Source: Clostridiaceae bacterium
GTDB taxonomy: Bacteria; Bacillota; Clostridia; Oscillospirales; Acutalibacteraceae
Assembly: GCA_904501675.1 (NCBI GenBank)
Contig: CAJGCL010000121.1
Span: 1-5,614 of the forward strand
Direction: 5' to 3'
DNA length: 5,614 bases
Part shown: in pieces, positions 1 to 5,614 of the stretch
Layout of the letters: every line of letters starts with the position of its first letter
How positions within the stretch are numbered: position 1 is the first letter of the stretch
Notes under the pieces: model-generated
Seen by the model: only the letters and a program-made list of their open reading frames with translations
Databases searched by the model: none
Told to the model about the DNA's origin: nothing
Translations under genes and position numbers: made by a program

Positions 1-1461
1 AGGTTCCCACATACAAAGGAGTCCCTTTTCTCTGTCGAGATACCATTCTCCAGGTGCAGAAAGCTCTTCAAGAACGTTAAAGAAATAGTACGGTGCATCG
101 GTTTTGGTTCCATAAAGACTAACAAACCTTGGAGTAAGCTCACGAGTAGCTTTATCAAAGCCTCCTATGGGAGTTGAAGCATCTGCCCAATCGTATTTCC
201 AATAGCCGAACATCCACACATCATCAAGGTTTTTCCAACCTGAAATTCTCTTTGCAAGTTCAGGATTAACCTTGTAAATATCCGGTTCAGGATTACGGAT
301 GTCATACCAATCCTTAACTTCTGTAAGCGAACCGTCAGATTCCTTGCCCAAACCTGTTTTTACAACCTCTTCAGTATAAAGATATTCATTATCGGGATAT
401 CTTGCAACGGTTTGCCTTATATCATCCACGAAAAGCTCGCAATAGAGAGGGCCTGTATAATCGCCGTCATAGTTATCTGCAGTATGGTAGGAGCCGATTG
501 CATAAATCTTACCCCAATCGTCCTTCGTGAGTGAATATGGTGCTTTTGTCAGGTCAACAACCATAACATTTTTCTGAGCATCATCTGAAAGTCTTTCTGC
601 AATTCCGGGATAACTTTTGGCATTTTTAAAATCAGCGGTATCAAGTGTTATACCACCATTGATAATAACTTCACCGTTATAAGAGCAGTATGTTACGGGG
701 CATTTCTCTGTTCCTGAATCCTCTTTGGTAAGTTCGAGAGAAGACACACGGTATTCGCCACCCTCTATGCAAACCGTAATTCCCTTTTTGCCTGCTTTAT
801 CTGTGTTTCTTACGGCTTCAACCGCTTTTTCAATAGTCAGAAACGGTGAATCCTTTGTGCCGTTGTTTTTGTCATTACCATTTGTGCTTACATAAAAATC
901 GCCTATAATCATTTTATCATCATTCTTTTCTTTTGATACTGTTGATATAATAGGTGTAGGAGCAGTGTAATCTTCGTAAAGCAATACGTAAACGTGGGAT
1001 TTGATATACGAATGACTTCCGAAGAGAAATCCTATAACAATGAGTAGTGAGAGAATCACTTTCAAAACCTTGTTGTTAAATATCCTGAACACACAAAGCA
1101 GAGCCATAACAGATGTAATTATGAATGTGAGATAAACAGGAATAACCATTGCCGCTAACTTAAGTTCACCGCTACCGATTACAGCATTTATCAAAAACAT
1201 AAGTCCCATAAGGACAACCGCAAAAACCGAAGCCGTTAAAACTGCTTTCACCGCAGTTTTCTTTTTATCTGCTTTTTTTCTCAGCGATATCGAAAGCAAT
1301 GCTCCGCCAAGACAAACAACAAATCCGAGAATAAACTGAAGTGGTGTGTATTCAAAACAGAGATATTGCATGTGGTAGTAATACAAACCAACAATTGCAA
1401 AAGCTATGCCCAGAATAAGACATATTGTTCCTAATATTTTTGGTTTTAATGCTTTCTTCAT
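1..1461 (-). CDS. Membrane-anchored right-handed beta-helix protein, GH141-like (3' end cut by the window)
   Basis: The frame is open from an ATG at 1461 to the left edge: 487 codons with no stop, so the C-terminus is missing. AGGAGG at 1472-1477 lies 10 nt before the ATG. Five hydrophobic segments are visible at about residues 8-28, 41-60, 72-94, 103-126 and 132-150. The basic loop RKKADKKK (61-68) and the N-terminal lysines fit an N-in topology, which puts everything after residue 150 outside the cell. The outer part opens with FYVSTNGNDKNNGTKDSPF (189-207), a typical start of secreted beta-helix enzymes. It continues with VCIEGGEYRVSSLELTKEDSG (about 230-250) and APGEWYLDREKG (469-480). 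This order of motifs is what I know from GH141-type proteins, a family that includes a fucosidase and xylanases acting on plant polysaccharide. Substrate and catalytic residues cannot be read here. A polytopic anchor instead of a signal peptide is unusual. The gene has its own promoter just upstream. The fold is fairly sure; the family assignment is moderate. Confidence 0.85.
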   Translation of the reverse strand, partial: MKKALKPKILGTICLILGIAFAIVGLYYYHMQYLCFEYTPLQFILGFVVCLGGALLSISLRKKADKKKTAVKAVLTASVFAVVLMGLMFLINAVIGSGELKLAAMVIPVYLTFIITSVMALLCVFRIFNNKVLKVILSLLIVIGFLFGSHSYIKSHVYVLLYEDYTAPTPIISTVSKEKNDDKMIIGDFYVSTNGNDKNNGTKDSPFLTIEKAVEAVRNTDKAGKKGITVCIEGGEYRVSSLELTKEDSGTEKCPVTYCSYNGEVIINGGITLDTADFKNAKSYPGIAERLSDDAQKNVMVVDLTKAPYSLTKDDWGKIYAIGSYHTADNYDGDYTGPLYCELFVDDIRQTVARYPDNEYLYTEEVVKTGLGKESDGSLTEVKDWYDIRNPEPDIYKVNPELAKRISGWKNLDDVWMFGYWKYDWADASTPIGGFDKATRELTPRFVSLYGTKTDAPYYFFNVLEELSAPGEWYLDREKGLLCMWEP

Positions 1462-1498
1462 AAAAATAAATCCTCCTGGATTCTGATTAATTGAAATA

Positions 1499-1528
1499 AT
1501 TATAGCACAATGTAAGCATCCTTTTCAA
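1499..1528 (-). promoter_or_regulatory. Sigma-A-type promoter of the GH141-like gene
   Basis: Read on the minus strand there is a -35 box TTGAAA (1523-1528), an 18-bp spacer and a perfect -10 box TATAAT (1499-1504), preceded by TG in the extended -10 position (TGCTATAAT). The start of transcription would fall near 1492, giving a leader of about 31 nt that contains the AGGAGG at 1472-1477. It lies just downstream of the terminator at 1558-1591, so the gene is probably transcribed independently of the phosphoesterase gene. Confidence 0.75.
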
Positions 1529-1557
1529 TTGCAAGGGACATAATTTTCCTTATAATG

Positions 1558-1591
1558 AAAAAATGGAACTGACTAAAAAGTCAGCTCCATT
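1558..1591 (-). terminator. Rho-independent terminator after the phosphoesterase gene
   Basis: In the minus-strand transcript a 13-bp stem (arms 1579-1591 and 1562-1574) closes a UUUU loop and runs into a U tract at 1563-1558. The only imperfect pair, between 1585 and 1568, is a G.U wobble in this direction but an A/C mismatch in the other, which favours minus-strand function. It begins 34 bp after the stop codon at 1625 and ends the beta-helix/phosphoesterase operon. Confidence 0.85.
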
Positions 1592-1624
1592 ATATTTTTT
1601 TGATGAATTTGAATTTATTGTTTA

Positions 1625-2890
1625 TTAGTCGGGGTAAGTAACCTGTCTACCTGTAATAAGCTCAACAACGGATTGATATAGCTTCATAAATCCTTCTTGC
1701 ACTGTACCCTTTACTGCCAGCTCAAAAGCAATTCTTGTTGAATATTTGTCGCCGTTATCTTTTGCAGTTTTTATGTAGCTAAAATCAAATACATCATAGA
1801 GGCGTTCAACTCTTGTTTTATAGGTTGAGGTGTCATTTTCATCAATTTCAACCACACGGTAGCCGTACTGAGTTGTATAAGCCAAGCCCTTGTAGCGAGT
1901 CATAGGTGAGGTGTAAATATCAATGTTCTGATTTCTTACGCCAAAAGCATTGGTGTGGTCGTGACCTGTAAACATTGCCAGAACATCGCCTGTTTCTACC
2001 AAAGCATCAAACTGTCCGTCATTGTAATAGCCGGGACAAGGTTTTTCATTAAGAGTTCCGTAGTTAACCTGTTCAGAGTCAAACATATAAAATTCTTCTT
2101 CATTGTAAATATGCTTAATTGCATAAGGCTGCTTTGAATCAGACTTTTTAAGAACATCATAAATTTCGGGAACAATTATATGCTGGAAAACAACAGAGTT
2201 AACTGTTTTACCGCCATTTTCTTTTTTGAGCTTTGCAGCAGTTTTCTTGTACCATTCTATCTGCTCAGTGCGTACTCGGTCGTAATGCCTTGGTTCATCC
2301 TCGTCATAGTCACCTGAGTCAAATACCCAAAGATTGAAGTTAACCTTATCGCTATCAGATGCAAGAACCGGAACATTAAATGTTGCACAGTTTTTGAAAT
2401 TCTCGCTGTTATCGGTTGTTATTACGCATGAGAAGGTCTGGTAATATTCCATAATATCTTCTCTTGTCATTGGTCCACCCTCTGAATCGTGGTTACCAAA
2501 GGTTACAGCAACGGGAATTTTTCTTGATTCAAATATATTCATCAGAGCATTGATGAGTTTTTTAGTTTTTTCAGGATCCTCATTAGGATGGGTATTATCA
2601 CCTGTAAGAACAACAAGGTCAGGCTTTTCTACATCGCAGGCTTCAGCAATTACCCATATTGATGCATCAAAATGCTTGTCATAGTTAAGATGTGTATCAG
2701 CAATATGTAATATCTTAAGCTTGCCGTTTTTATCGAATCTTATTGTTTTATCGAGTTCGTTCTCAGCGTTTGCTGGTTCATAGTTAATATTTGTGTTTTC
2801 TGGATCGAGTTCAAAAAAGATTATTCCCACTACAAGAATAACAACTGCTACCAATAATGCAATTAATATAATTTTTTTCGCTTTTTTCAT
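1625..2890 (-). CDS. Membrane-anchored calcineurin-like metallophosphoesterase (Dcr2-like)
   Basis: A 421-residue protein that starts at ATG 2890 with GGAGG (2898-2902) 7 nt upstream. Residues 1-6 are basic (MKKAKK) and 7-26 form one hydrophobic segment, so it is most likely an uncleaved signal anchor with the enzyme outside the membrane. The complete two-metal phosphoesterase signature is present in order: D65-x-H67 (IADTH), G97-D98-N99, G132-N133-H134-D135, H237 (FQH) and G309-H310-D311-H312. The motif context (LKILHIADTH, DLVVLTGDN, GDVLAMFTGHDH) resembles Dcr2/purple-acid-phosphatase-like enzymes, which hydrolyse phosphate mono- or diesters. The real substrate is unknown. A tail of about 60 residues after the core (roughly 360-421) has no motif I recognise. 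The gene begins 20 bp after the stop of the beta-helix gene at 2911-3846, with no promoter in the gap, so the two are almost certainly cotranscribed. The family is secure; the Dcr2-like subfamily is moderate. Confidence 0.93.
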   Translation of the reverse strand: MKKAKKIILIALLVAVVILVVGIIFFELDPENTNINYEPANAENELDKTIRFDKNGKLKILHIADTHLNYDKHFDASIWVIAEACDVEKPDLVVLTGDNTHPNEDPEKTKKLINALMNIFESRKIPVAVTFGNHDSEGGPMTREDIMEYYQTFSCVITTDNSENFKNCATFNVPVLASDSDKVNFNLWVFDSGDYDEDEPRHYDRVRTEQIEWYKKTAAKLKKENGGKTVNSVVFQHIIVPEIYDVLKKSDSKQPYAIKHIYNEEEFYMFDSEQVNYGTLNEKPCPGYYNDGQFDALVETGDVLAMFTGHDHTNAFGVRNQNIDIYTSPMTRYKGLAYTTQYGYRVVEIDENDTSTYKTRVERLYDVFDFSYIKTAKDNGDKYSTRIAFELAVKGTVQEGFMKLYQSVVELITGRQVTYPD

Positions 2891-2910
2891 TTTAATTCCT
2901 CCAAAGTAAA

Positions 2911-3846
2911 TCAGTTTCCTATAATAACCTCTTTATCCATTTTTCCAATAAAGATATTACCTTCTGCTATTAAGGCATTAGCATCGGGGTTTTCAAGAAT
3001 AATGCCATAGCTTGGGGAGTCAGTTTCTTCAGGTGAAATAAAGGCATTATATTTCACCTTCAAATCATAAACCATTGGTCTGAAGAAGATGTAGCCTCTG
3101 CTTTTACCGATTCTTCCTGAGGGACCATCAAAAATATTGTTTTCAATAAGAATATTGTGGTGGTCAATATCCCCATGGTGACCAACACCGGGGAAGCCGT
3201 CACATTTAAAAATATTGTTTCTGATTACTATATTACGGCAGACTGTATCATCACACTTAAAATCAATGAGAGTACCGTCACAATTATAAACAGGACCATA
3301 TGAACCGTCGCGGGACATATCAAGCTGTATTTGCTCGTTAAAGAGATTATCAGTCTTGAACGTATATGAAGGTCCGTCAAAAAAGCAGTTCTGAATAGTT
3401 GTATTCTCTGTGCCGTTAATTTCAATGCAATGCCAATGAGCACAATGACGGAATCTGCAATTTTCAATGGTAATATTGCTACAATGAACTGTATTTACAA
3501 TAGTTATTCTTTCATTAAGATTTTTATTACCATCAAAAATACCGCCTGAAATCACAACATCGTGAGTGCCTATGTATTCGCCCCATTCAGGCTCAGAATA
3601 GGACGCAAGCAGATATCTTGTTAATGGCTCACTTTTGTCACTTCTGAGAATAGTTGCATTATCTGAAAATTTCAGATGCTGATATGAATAGAAAATCAAA
3701 GCACCTGATATGAGATATGTACCATCAGGGAAATAGACTGTTCCGCCACTTTTGAGCTCGTCAATACAAGCCTGCAAGGCTTTTGTGTCATCGTGAAATC
3801 CGTCAGCGAAAACCTCATTATTCTGTTTAACATTAATAAATTTCAT
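2911..3846 (-). CDS. Right-handed parallel beta-helix protein (pectate-lyase-like superfamily)
   Basis: A 311-residue protein from ATG 3846. A TTG six bases upstream (3852) is in frame, but the ribosome binding site AGAGGG abuts it and is 6 nt from the ATG, so the ATG is preferred. The N-terminus has GFHDDTKALQACID (16-29) and GGTVYFPDGTYL (34-45), the usual opening of pectate-lyase/GH28-like beta-helices. Recurrent rungs of the form N-x-x-I-x-N-x-x-F follow at about 124-132, 148-156, 205-213 and 231-239, with weaker ones near 261 and 291. Conserved-looking clusters HWHCIEIN (137-144), EQIQLD (171-176) and VGHHGD (221-226) could line a substrate groove, but no catalytic set can be assigned. 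There is no signal peptide or membrane segment, and ten cysteines suggest a cytoplasmic protein. It could be a polysaccharide lyase or hydrolase working on imported oligosaccharide, or a non-enzymatic beta-helix. It is the first gene of an operon with the phosphoesterase. Confidence 0.88.
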   Translation of the reverse strand: MKFINVKQNNEVFADGFHDDTKALQACIDELKSGGTVYFPDGTYLISGALIFYSYQHLKFSDNATILRSDKSEPLTRYLLASYSEPEWGEYIGTHDVVISGGIFDGNKNLNERITIVNTVHCSNITIENCRFRHCAHWHCIEINGTENTTIQNCFFDGPSYTFKTDNLFNEQIQLDMSRDGSYGPVYNCDGTLIDFKCDDTVCRNIVIRNNIFKCDGFPGVGHHGDIDHHNILIENNIFDGPSGRIGKSRGYIFFRPMVYDLKVKYNAFISPEETDSPSYGIILENPDANALIAEGNIFIGKMDKEVIIGN

Positions 3847-3852
3847 AAACAA

Positions 3853-3858
3853 CCCTCT
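3853..3858 (-). promoter_or_regulatory. Ribosome binding site deciding the beta-helix start
   Basis: The minus-strand sequence AGAGGG sits 6 nt before the ATG at 3846 and directly touches the in-frame TTG at 3852. A site with no spacing cannot serve the TTG, so it supports initiation at the ATG. Confidence 0.7.
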
Positions 3859-3881
3859 ATTGAAAGTCTTATTGCTTTAAT

Positions 3882-3890
3882 ATTATACCA
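3882..3890 (-). promoter_or_regulatory. Extended -10 promoter of the beta-helix/phosphoesterase operon
   Basis: On the minus strand TGGTATAAT (TATAAT at 3882-3887 with TG one base upstream) is a perfect extended -10. No good -35 box is seen at 16-19 bp spacing, as is common for extended -10 promoters. Transcription would start near 3875, giving a leader of about 29 nt. It lies between the stop of the Spx/ArsC-like gene (3915) and the ATG at 3846. No strong terminator separates them, so read-through from upstream is also possible. Confidence 0.6.
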
Positions 3891-3914
3891 TATTTAAAGA
3901 TAAAGCACAGTGAT

Positions 3915-4265
3915 TCAGATTATTTCTTTCCACTCGGCCTCTTTAAAACCAACTAGCACAAAATCATCGCCCACTAAAATTGGTCGTTTCACGAGCATAC
4001 CGTCTGTGGCAAGGAGTTTTAGCATTTCGTCCTCTGTCATAGTTGGTAGCTTTGTTTTAAGCTCCATTGATTTGTACAAAAGACCACTTGTATTAAAGAA
4101 TTTCTTCAATAGCAATCCACTTTTCTTATACCATTCGGTAAGTTCTTCAAACTTCGGATTATCGAGCTTAATATCTCGTAATTCGTATTCGATATTATTA
4201 TCATCAAGCCACTTTTTAGCCTTTTGGCAAGTGGTGCATTTTGGGTAGCAAATAAATTTCAACAT
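3915..4265 (-). CDS. Spx/ArsC-like thioredoxin-fold protein
   Basis: A 116-residue protein from ATG 4265, with AGGAGG at 4274-4279, 8 nt upstream. The length and the start FICYPKCTTCQKAKKWL are typical of the ArsC/Spx/YffB family. The redox motif C10-T-T-C13 stands at the same positions as in Spx, and R94-P95 (VKRPILV) matches the conserved Arg-cis-Pro. Of the three arsenate-binding arginines of E. coli plasmid ArsC (60, 94, 107), only R94 is kept: N58 stands at the first and the third region (FVLVGF) has no arginine. I therefore infer it is not a classical arsenate reductase. It may be an Spx-type redox-sensing partner of RNA polymerase or a thiol oxidoreductase of unknown substrate. Databases often label such proteins 'arsenate reductase family'. 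It has its own strong promoter and an 87-nt leader, and lies 68 bp upstream of the beta-helix gene. Confidence 0.92.
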   Translation of the reverse strand: MLKFICYPKCTTCQKAKKWLDDNNIEYELRDIKLDNPKFEELTEWYKKSGLLLKKFFNTSGLLYKSMELKTKLPTMTEDEMLKLLATDGMLVKRPILVGDDFVLVGFKEAEWKEII

Positions 4266-4358
4266 TATTTTAACCTCCTAACAAGCTCTGGCCAAAGGCA
4301 AACAAGGATTCGTTGATTTCAAAGATGTTGTAATCGCCTTTTAAAACTTGTTGAATTG

Positions 4359-4387
4359 ATTATATACTATTATTTCTTTTATATCAA
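4359..4387 (-). promoter_or_regulatory. Near-consensus promoter of the Spx/ArsC-like gene
   Basis: On the minus strand TTGATA (4382-4387) and TATAAT (4359-4364) are separated by exactly 17 bp. This is the best housekeeping-type promoter in the window. The predicted start near 4352 leaves a leader of about 87 nt before the ATG at 4265. Confidence 0.8.
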
Positions 4388-4514
4388 TTGTTTCAGTTGT
4401 TTTGTATTTAGAAAAAATAGATGATAATTAGGTTATTATGAGAGCGTATATGCATTTTTAAAACATAGCTATATTCCCACACACACTTAAAACATTTACA
4501 GTACTTTATCAAGT

Positions 4515-4553
4515 AACAGACCTACTGAGAAAAATTTTCTCGGTAGGTCTGTT
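4515..4553. repeat. Long perfect-looking palindrome, possible terminator
   Basis: Arms 4515-4532 and 4536-4553 form an 18-bp stem with a 3-nt loop. The only irregular pair (4526/4542) is a U.G wobble if transcribed on the plus strand and an A/C mismatch on the minus strand. It lies 106 bp beyond the stop of the phosphotransferase gene, where a terminator would be expected, but neither flank carries a continuous U tract (UUACUUGAU on the minus side, GCUAAUAUUAAUUUUAUUG on the plus side). It could be a weak or bidirectional terminator, an RNA-stabilising 3' hairpin or a dispersed palindromic repeat. Confidence 0.55.
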
Positions 4554-4585
4554 GCTAATATTAATTTTATTGTTTGTGTATTCCT

Positions 4586-4619
4586 CTCTTCAATCACACT
4601 TTTAAATTTAATTGAAGAG
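4586..4619. repeat. 9-bp inverted repeat after the phosphotransferase gene
   Basis: CTCTTCAAT (4586-4594) and ATTGAAGAG (4611-4619) are perfect inverted copies around a 16-nt AT-rich spacer. In the minus transcript it begins 40 nt after the stop codon. There is no U tract behind it, so it is not a typical terminator. Its role is unknown. Confidence 0.4.
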
Positions 4620-4658
4620 TTGTTATGTAAGCGTTTATAAGTAAGTTCTTATCCATAC

Positions 4659-5614
4659 TTAGAAAATCAAAGTATCGACCTTACTCAGCAGATATGCCAA
4701 CATCTCTTTACATCTCGCAATTTTAGCAGGGCTGTCTACCTCTTCAGGACGGCGAATAGCACGACGAAGCATACGGGTGTAGCCAATAATCATCGCCTTT
4801 TCCGCAACGCTTCTGCACACCTTATCATCCTCAGTGCCAAGATACATTTTAAGAGACATATCCCAAAACTTTTCTGCCGATTCGTGAGTGTAACCAAAGA
4901 AATCCATCGTTACCTGATGATCAAGCTCGGAATAACCGATGAATGCATTAAACATAGAACCGAGTTCAAATACCGGATGTCCCATACAAAGAGTATCCAT
5001 ATCGATAAGCAGAGGCTCTCCATTTTGTACCATAATGTTATTTGTGTGATAGTCGCCGTGCATAAGAGTATTTTGCGTAGGGACGGCTTCGACTAAAGAA
5101 CGAAGTTTTTTGCCTTGCTCTTCAGGAAGATGAGGGGCAACAAAGTCTGCCCAAGCAAGAACAGTTTCTTTCATATCCGGAACATCGCCATCTTCCACTT
5201 TGATAGAGTGAATACTTTTAAGCATATCAATATAATATTTAGCCGCTTCAGACAAATCATCAGGATTATTGCGAATCATCTTAGTTACGCTGGTTGCGTT
5301 CAAGAGCTCTGTAACTGTGCCATAACCCTCATCAACACGGACAATACCATAAGGAATAGCTGTATTGATGCCGAGAACGAAAGCCTTTCTTGCGTTTTCT
5401 CTTTCTTGTTTTATCTCAGGAAGAGCATCCTTTGCAAAATATGTCTTGAGTATGGTTTCATCATCATAGCGATAAACCGCACCGTTAGCGCCCTTTGCAA
5501 TGAACTCACAACCATCAACGCTCATTCTCTGATATGCTTTTTCAACTGTAACCATATCGGTAAATCCGGTCATATCAAAAACTTCGTACACGTCAGAAGC
5601 AACGTTAATGATTG
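4659..5614 (-). CDS. STAS-phosphotransferase fusion (5' end cut by the window): TIGR02172/APH-like kinase
   Basis: The frame is open to the right edge, with no stop before 5614. An in-frame GTG at 5591 would give 310 residues but has no ribosome binding site. The residues around it, INVASDVYEVFDMTGFTDMV, look like the last helix of a STAS anti-sigma-antagonist domain. I therefore infer a longer protein whose STAS domain lies beyond the window. Numbering from the GTG codon, the kinase part shows a glycine-rich loop GANGAVYR (34-41), the ATP-binding K49 (ILKTY), an alpha-C glutamate near 63-65, the catalytic loop HGDYHTNNIM (178-187; D180, N185) and the metal-binding LIDMD (195-199; D197). All key residues of a small-molecule kinase are present, so it is probably active. 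The sequence most resembles the TIGR02172 group of the aminoglycoside-phosphotransferase superfamily, whose substrates are unknown. Antibiotic resistance should not be assumed. No other gene in the window shares its transcript for certain. Confidence 0.88.
   Translation of the reverse strand, partial: IINVASDVYEVFDMTGFTDMVTVEKAYQRMSVDGCEFIAKGANGAVYRYDDETILKTYFAKDALPEIKQERENARKAFVLGINTAIPYGIVRVDEGYGTVTELLNATSVTKMIRNNPDDLSEAAKYYIDMLKSIHSIKVEDGDVPDMKETVLAWADFVAPHLPEEQGKKLRSLVEAVPTQNTLMHGDYHTNNIMVQNGEPLLIDMDTLCMGHPVFELGSMFNAFIGYSELDHQVTMDFFGYTHESAEKFWDMSLKMYLGTEDDKVCRSVAEKAMIIGYTRMLRRAIRRPEEVDSPAKIARCKEMLAYLLSKVDTLIF

Larger units (their letters stand above)
4266..4658. other. 393-bp intergenic region between the phosphotransferase and Spx/ArsC-like genes
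   Basis: No credible coding sequence is seen on either strand; the open stretches are very short and lack ribosome binding sites. From right to left it holds a 9-bp-stem inverted repeat (4586-4619), an 18-bp-stem palindrome (4515-4553), an AT-rich stretch with a 9-bp direct repeat TTAAAACAT (4458-4466 and 4487-4495), then the promoter and leader of the Spx/ArsC-like gene. The stretch 4388-4514 has no assignable function. Confidence 0.6.

Noticed and set aside
1955..2137. Plus-strand open frame of 60 codons opposite the phosphoesterase gene
   Set aside because: It is antisense to the conserved catalytic region of the phosphoesterase, and the translation resembles nothing known.
3228..3467. 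Minus-strand open frame of 79 codons within the beta-helix gene
   Set aside because: It is an out-of-frame shadow of the beta-helix gene with no recognisable protein features.
3850..3852. TTG start for the beta-helix protein
   Set aside because: The ribosome binding site touches the TTG directly, whereas the ATG at 3846 has a normal 6-nt spacing.
3910..4248. Plus-strand open frame of 112 codons opposite the Spx/ArsC-like gene
   Set aside because: It lies antisense to a clear family member, has serine-rich low-complexity translation and lacks a ribosome binding site.
4515..4619. Remnant of a mobile element, because of two neighbouring inverted repeats
   Set aside because: The two repeats do not share sequence, no transposase fragment lies between or beside them, and no target-site duplication is seen.
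4884..5096. Plus-strand open frame of 70 codons opposite the kinase gene
   Set aside because: It is antisense to the kinase catalytic motifs and has no supporting signals.
5589..5591. GTG start giving a free-standing 310-residue phosphotransferase
   Set aside because: There is no ribosome binding site upstream, the frame stays open to the edge, and the residues on both sides of the GTG form one STAS-like motif.
4659..5591. Aminoglycoside resistance gene
   Set aside because: Only the general kinase fold is shared with aminoglycoside phosphotransferases. The sequence looks like the TIGR02172 group, and the STAS fusion points to regulation.

Overview
The window looks like a chromosomal segment of a low-to-moderate GC Gram-positive bacterium, most likely a gut-type member of the Clostridia (Bacillota). 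The pointers are strong AGGAGG-type ribosome binding sites, AT-rich intergenic DNA with extended -10 promoters, and protein types common in that group: an Spx/ArsC-like thioredoxin-fold protein with CTTC, a TIGR02172-like phosphotransferase and GH141-like beta-helix proteins. The genus cannot be read from the sequence. All five genes lie on the minus strand, so transcription runs from high to low coordinates.

In transcription order: (1) 4659-5614, a phosphotransferase of the APH/protein-kinase-like fold whose reading frame runs off the right edge. The residues before the kinase look like the end of a STAS (anti-sigma-factor-antagonist) domain, so this is probably a STAS-kinase fusion. (2) 4266-4658, a 393-bp non-coding gap with two inverted repeats (one an 18-bp-stem palindrome) and a near-consensus promoter with an 87-nt leader for the next gene. 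(3) 3915-4265, a 116-aa Spx/ArsC-like protein. (4) 2911-3846 and 1625-2890, a two-gene operon with a 20-bp gap, behind its own extended -10 promoter. It encodes a right-handed beta-helix protein with no visible export signal and a membrane-anchored Dcr2-like calcineurin-type phosphoesterase. A clear Rho-independent terminator follows at 1558-1591. (5) 1-1461, a separately promoted gene whose 3' end is cut by the left edge. It encodes five N-terminal membrane segments followed by a GH141-like beta-helix domain that the positive-inside rule places outside the cell.

The left 3.9 kb therefore has a surface/carbohydrate flavour: two unrelated beta-helix proteins around one extracytoplasmic phosphoesterase. 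The right part looks like stress or signalling genes. No mobile element, CRISPR array, tRNA or rRNA was seen. The points most worth following are the STAS-kinase fusion, the multi-pass membrane-tethered GH141-like enzyme, the apparent compartment mismatch inside the beta-helix/phosphoesterase operon, and the unexplained palindrome at 4515-4553.
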